Notes under the pieces: model-generated
What the model was told of the DNA's origin: nothing
What the model saw: the letters and a program-made list of their open reading frames with translations, nothing else
Database searches by the model: none
Shown: positions 59,869 to 64,000 of the stretch, piece by piece
Position numbering within the stretch: the first letter of the stretch is position 1
Layout of the letters: each line of letters opens with the position of its first letter
DNA from: Ceratotherium simum simum
Lineage: Eukaryota > Chordata > Mammalia > Perissodactyla > Rhinocerotidae
Assembly: GCF_000283155.1 (NCBI RefSeq)
Contig: NW_004454178.1
Location: forward strand, 861,888 to 925,887
Length of the DNA: 64,000 bases
Reading direction: 5' to 3'
Program-made: the position numbers and the translations under genes

Positions 59869-62372
59869 GTAAGAATGACATGAACATATATTTGCTGCCA
59901 GAAGTAAAATCCCACTACTTGATATGTTGCCTTCCTCATATTATACGCTAGCACTTCTTCCAATGAAAGGAAGGTGGAGATATTAAAGAGTTACTGGTTA
60001 AGATTCATTGCTAAGAGTTTAAACCTTGTCTGAGAAAGCTAGCTCATAAAATATGGTGACAATCACATGACATGTCCATTCCTTCTGATTATCATTAGCT
60101 AAAAATTGTGTTAATCCATGTAGGAGAATCTTTCAGTTGACCGCCTAACAGATCTTTTCTGAATATATCTCTATTGCCTTGTGGATTTTAATTAAGAGAT
60201 TAAAGTTACATTTCTGATATGATTTTGAGAGTTCTATTTTAGATCCTGACTGTGGGCTCATTTGACTGTCTTTTAGTGATTCCACTTTTATCTCCTTCCT
60301 TCTTCCCCAAGGATTTCCTATGATGTCTTCTACCGTTTCCCCAAGTCATTCCAAAGTCAAGGCATGGTTCACCAAGTTTCTTCTCTGGCTGCTATTGCCT
60401 AAACGTTGCACAGGGTACATATTCATGAACAACATTCATTCGTCAACATCATGTTGATAATAAATATTTCTGTATGGTTCTAATGAATAAAATTGTTGTA
60501 TTGGAACTTCCATTTAAGATTAACACCTTTGACTAGAGTTATTAGTAAATCTTCAGAGCAAATATTCACATCTTTCCAGCCGGGAGCTTGGAGTTCCGCC
60601 TTGACCTGAGTGAACCCTGCTTACACACTATATGTTTGGACAAAGCAATTAGCCTGGAAGGAGAGAATACAAATATCATTTAATGTTTCCCTTGTGATCT
60701 ACCCATGGGTAGTTCGACTTTTCTTGTCATTGAAGAGATAAAACACCCGTCCTTGAAAGAAAGAAAGCAAAAATTTCCTTTGTACGTGAACAAGCTTGAA
60801 ATGCCCTTTCAATATCTGAAGACAACTTTTCTTTTTAACCTCAATATTCTTTTCTGTCACTCTTTTTCTTGTCTCTTATATTGTCTGCTACTGATTTCTG
60901 GTATCCCTCCTTCATGCCAAAGAAAATTTTCAGGCAGGTTTAGAAGAAAGATCTTGCCAAAATATGAGGCTATCAAGGACTCCTACTTACTGTTGAAACA
61001 AAAATTCAATGTTGCTTCTTCCTTTAGCGAAAAACCTCTTTGCTGTCTCATTGTGATTCTGTTTAAGGAAGCCCAAGGAACTAAGAAAGATCAACCTAAG
61101 GAGGGAGGGAGGACTCAATGTGCCCTTTTCAGAACAACTATAACATTCTATGATAATATACTCATAGAAAGATGCTTTTTCATAGAAAGGTGTTATTAAA
61201 ATTATGGGCTACAAGAAACCTTTTTCAAGCCAAAAAAAAAAAGCATTCTACCAAATTTAAGCCTATAATTCCAAAAGTCTCGTACTATTCTAGCGTTCAT
61301 CAGTTATGTACATCCAAGAGAGAGAAATATTTGGGACCTTTTAAATATATCCAAATGTCATTATTTTTATATTTATACATAAATAATTTAAAAGAGTAAC
61401 TTGAATAAAATCAATTTAGTACCACTTTGAAAGTTTATCATTTTAGCCTTTGGTGAGATATCTCTTAAAATAGAGTAATTATTATATGTATTTAAAATCA
61501 ATTCTCTTTTTGTAAATATCCCCGTGTCCCAGTATTCTCCTTAACTAAATGTGTGACTATCCTGGAAAATATTGATACTTAAAAGAATCTGTTTCCTCTT
61601 AGAATGACAAGGGAATATAAATTGTCTATAAGATATTTTATTGAAACTAAAAAGAAAATTTAATGAAAGGGGAATAATTATTGATATAATTTGACATAGA
61701 AATTTTACAATATATGATTTTGTTCAAAGGAGTCCTCAAGGTAGAGAGGCCAAAAGAGTGGTTTTAGCCTCAGCTTTGCCAGAATCACTAAAGTTAAACC
61801 AATCTAAAAAATATGAAGACTGATTTGTTTCCTGTTTCTGCTTCTTTATCATATCTGGTTGTGACTATTTCTATGTCTAATTTTAACTGACTTCTACTAT
61901 GTTTGGTAATTCATAAATTGATATAAAGAAGTCCTACTCTTTTGAGTTGAAGTAACACTGCCCCGGAGATTATGGTAATTAAGGACTAGTAAGGACATAT
62001 GATGCAAAAATTACAGACAGAACAAAAATAGCCTCAAAATCACAGTGTCGTTTAAGAAAAATCTCTTCTTTCATAAGACAAGTGTTAACCTGCTGCAAAA
62101 TTATCCTATCACTGCCTCAGATGACTTGGAAAAAATCCACAACAGTGGAGTTACGAAGTGACTTTTGTTGGAGAAGCAGGAGGTATTCCGTTACAAGATA
62201 GGGAACAGATGGAAGGAAGATACTTGCCTTCTATCTCGTGATAGATGGTGTCAGTGCATTTAAAGTGGAGGAAGAAATGAATTGGGACATTGAGATGCAC
62301 TGCAGTTGAACTGTCTTTGTGGAAGAAATATATCACTCAATACTTTAACACTGTCCCCTTAAAAGCCTCCTT

Positions 62373-62614
62373 GGGGGCCGGGCTCGTGGCTGAGTGGTTC
62401 AAGTTCTGCACGCTCCACTTGGGCAGCCCGGGTTCGCGGGTCTGGTTCCCGAGCGCAGACCATGTTGTGGCAGCATCCCACATACAAAATAGAAGAACAT
62501 TGGTACAGATGTTAGCTCAGGGCTAATCTTCCTCAAGCAAAAAAAGAAAAAGAGGAAGATTGCCAATGGATGTTAACTCAGGGTGAGTCTTCCTCACCAA
62601 AAAAAAAAAAAAAA
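62373..62614 (+). mobile_element. ERE SINE, plus orientation
   Basis: Starts GGGGGCCGGGCTCGTGGCTG with a tRNA-like A box (GTGGCTGAGTGG) and B box region (GGTTCGCGGGTC), continues with AGATGTTAGCTCAGGGCTAA and a second arm, and ends in about 20 A. AAAAGCCTCCTT (62361) and AAAAGCTTCCTT (62615) form the target-site duplication. This is the only ERE in the window on this strand. Confidence 0.95.
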
Positions 62615-62801
62615 AAAAGCTTCCTTGCAGTGTATGGTCTTCTCAAATACAGGGAGCGAGGAGAGATTCTTTTTCTACACGTTAAACTGGAAGTTTTGAC
62701 TGGATTGTTAGAGTTCCACTTGCTAGAATGACGAGGAGATACTTTGATGTTAAAGTTTCTTAGAAATTATCAAAATGATGTACTAAAGACCCTGTTTTCT
62801 G

Positions 62802-63054
62802 TTTTGTTTTGTTTTTTTTCTGTTTTGTTTTGTGAGGAAGATCGGCCCTGAGCTAACATCTGCCAGTCCTCCTCTTTTTGCTGATGAAGACTGGCCCTGG
62901 GCTAACATCCATGCCCATCTTCCTCCACTTTATATGGGACGCCGCCACAGCATGGCTTGACAAGCAGTGTGTAGGTGCGCACCCGGGATCCGAACTGGTG
63001 AACCCCGGGCCACCGCAGCGGAGCGCGCGCACTTGCGCCACCGGGCCGGCCCCC
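62802..63054 (-). mobile_element. ERE SINE, minus orientation
   Basis: T-rich tail at left (TGTTTTGTTTTGT steps), two arms GAGGAAGATCGGCCCTGAGC and GATGAAGACTGGCCCTGGGC, head CCACCGGGCCGGCCCCC. AAGACCCTGTTTTCTG (62786) and AAGACCCTTGTTTTCTG (63055) are the target-site duplication. It faces the plus-strand copy 190 bp upstream. Confidence 0.95.
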
Positions 63055-64000
63055 AAGACCCTTGTTTTCTGATTAAGAATTCATAAATACACACTGTTGG
63101 GGAAATTGAAGCCACTGGCTTGTTGTTCCCAATTGGAATTTGATTATCCTAGGATATTTGAATGGACAGTGCCCAACCCAGAATCATTGAAGAGGACAGG
63201 ACGATGCTGATACTTTCTGTAGGAGCCTGTAGGTATTGAGAAATATGTGGTCTGTAGGTATTGAGAAAAAGAGTCACACAATTCTTATTCATAAAAATGG
63301 GAGTAAATTTGTAAATGTAACCTTAATTTTTCTGCACAGGCTCTATTGTTATAAAATTTGGAGTGGTGAGATTGTATATAAATGATTTAATTTTAAAAGC
63401 TTTCTTATTGTTGTTTTAAAGTTTGTGCAATCACTAAGAATCGGGAGAAGAAACACATAAAAAAAGATATATGTATCGGAAATTCAGCAGCTTTCTAAAC
63501 TGGGAAGCCTTATTATTTGCCCCAGTTTGAACATTGATCCCTCTTCCACACGTATAGGGTTTCTGCTTATGGCCATTATCTCTTCTGTTCAAGTCCCAAC
63601 TTTCTGTTGGCAAAGAGGCTCAATTCAGTGGCTCAGTTCAGCGAGGCAAATCAATGCCTAATGGAATAGATAAGCTAGCTGAAGATATGAGGAGCTGTAC
63701 AGAAAGCAATAGAGTTAATCTTTTCAGCTAAAACATAAATACATTCTACTGGAAAGAACATATGCAATCCCGGATTCACTGTAGATGGTGAGCTTGGTCA
63801 ATTTAACTCAAGGTGTAAGTAAGACTTTCTTATTAATTTGGAACTATCTCAGTGTACTTAGCTCCCTAACCTACATTAGTGTAAATATAAATTTTAGAAT
63901 AAATAATGTTACCTTTTTAAGAACATAGCTGCTTGATTTAAACAAAGGTGGGAAAATAAACGATTTCTCTACGTGAATGGCATAAAAGAATTAGGCAACA

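Larger units (their letters stand above)
59869..64000 (+). other. MAP2: MAP2 intron after exon 15 (partial)
   Basis: No exon for microtubule-binding repeat 2 (VQIVTKKIDL) or repeat 3 is found up to the window end. The intron holds an inverted pair of ERE SINEs (62373-62614 and 62802-63054) and otherwise AT-rich sequence. A 164-codon frame at 60705-61199 has no recognisable domain and reads as chance. Confidence 0.88.

Noticed and set aside
60705..61199. 164-codon open frame in the last intron
   Set aside because: AT-rich, hydrophobic and low-complexity parts, no recognisable domain, no splice phase match to MAP2; likely chance.
62373..62460. A tRNA gene (A and B boxes present)
   Set aside because: The tRNA-like head continues into a SINE body with poly(A) and target-site duplication, so it is an ERE, not a functional tRNA.
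63420..63450. GTTTGTGCAATCACTAAGAA as a start of the microtubule-binding repeat 2 exon
   Set aside because: The translation does not give VQIVTKKIDL and no acceptor precedes it; the real exon must lie beyond the window.

Overview
The window is nuclear DNA of a placental mammal and carries the middle part of the MAP2 gene (microtubule-associated protein 2) on the + strand. The conceptual translation of the exons follows the MAP2 protein I know from human almost residue for residue in long blocks, so the gene assignment is very secure. The host is most likely a perissodactyl (horse, rhinoceros or tapir). This rests on many copies of a tRNA-derived SINE with a 'GGGGCCGGCCC' head and a 'TGAGGAAGATCAGCCCTGAGCTAACATC'-type body, which is the equine ERE family, several with clear target-site duplications.

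Layout. 1-28369 is a long intron lying downstream of the first MAP2 coding exon, which is not in the window. It holds a fossil hAT transposase C-terminus (1399-1566), a 5'-truncated LINE-1 (3620-4622), a MER20 DNA transposon (7162-7380), a POM121-like retropseudogene (7445-8709) fused directly to a 5'-complete but 3'-truncated LINE-1 (8710-12215), a CA microsatellite, a 447-bp direct duplication (21150-21596 and 25768-26214) and a tandem ERE pair. From 28370 to 59868 there are eleven MAP2 exons. In the usual literature numbering they fit 6, 7, 7A, 8, 9, 10, 11, 12, 13, 14 and 15. Exon 9 (42552-46310, 3.76 kb) encodes most of the projection domain. The window ends inside the intron after exon 15; the exons for microtubule-binding repeats 2-4 lie beyond 64000.

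How it works together. Exon 6 carries the PKA RII-anchoring helix, exon 7 a proline-rich linker, 7A and 8 acidic optional segments, exons 9-11 the long projection arm, exons 12 and 14 the basic linker, exon 13 an optional Ser/Thr-rich insert, and exon 15 the proline-rich domain plus the first microtubule-binding repeat. Every optional exon (7A, 8, 9, 10, 11, 13) is a multiple of three and phase-symmetric, so all inclusion patterns keep the frame. Joining exon 7 straight to exon 12 gives the short MAP2c form. Exons 9-11 are packed together by two introns under 200 bp, in a gene where other introns run to several kb.

No new operon-like or defence-type system is present; this is an ordinary mammalian neuronal gene. 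The points most worth checking are possible unannotated splice products (two microexon candidates and an intronic poly(A) signal right after exon 9), RBFOX motifs beside exons 8 and 9, the LINE-1/POM121-like chimera, and the fossil transposase. Exon boundaries were read by eye from splice signals and reading frame; no alignment was run.
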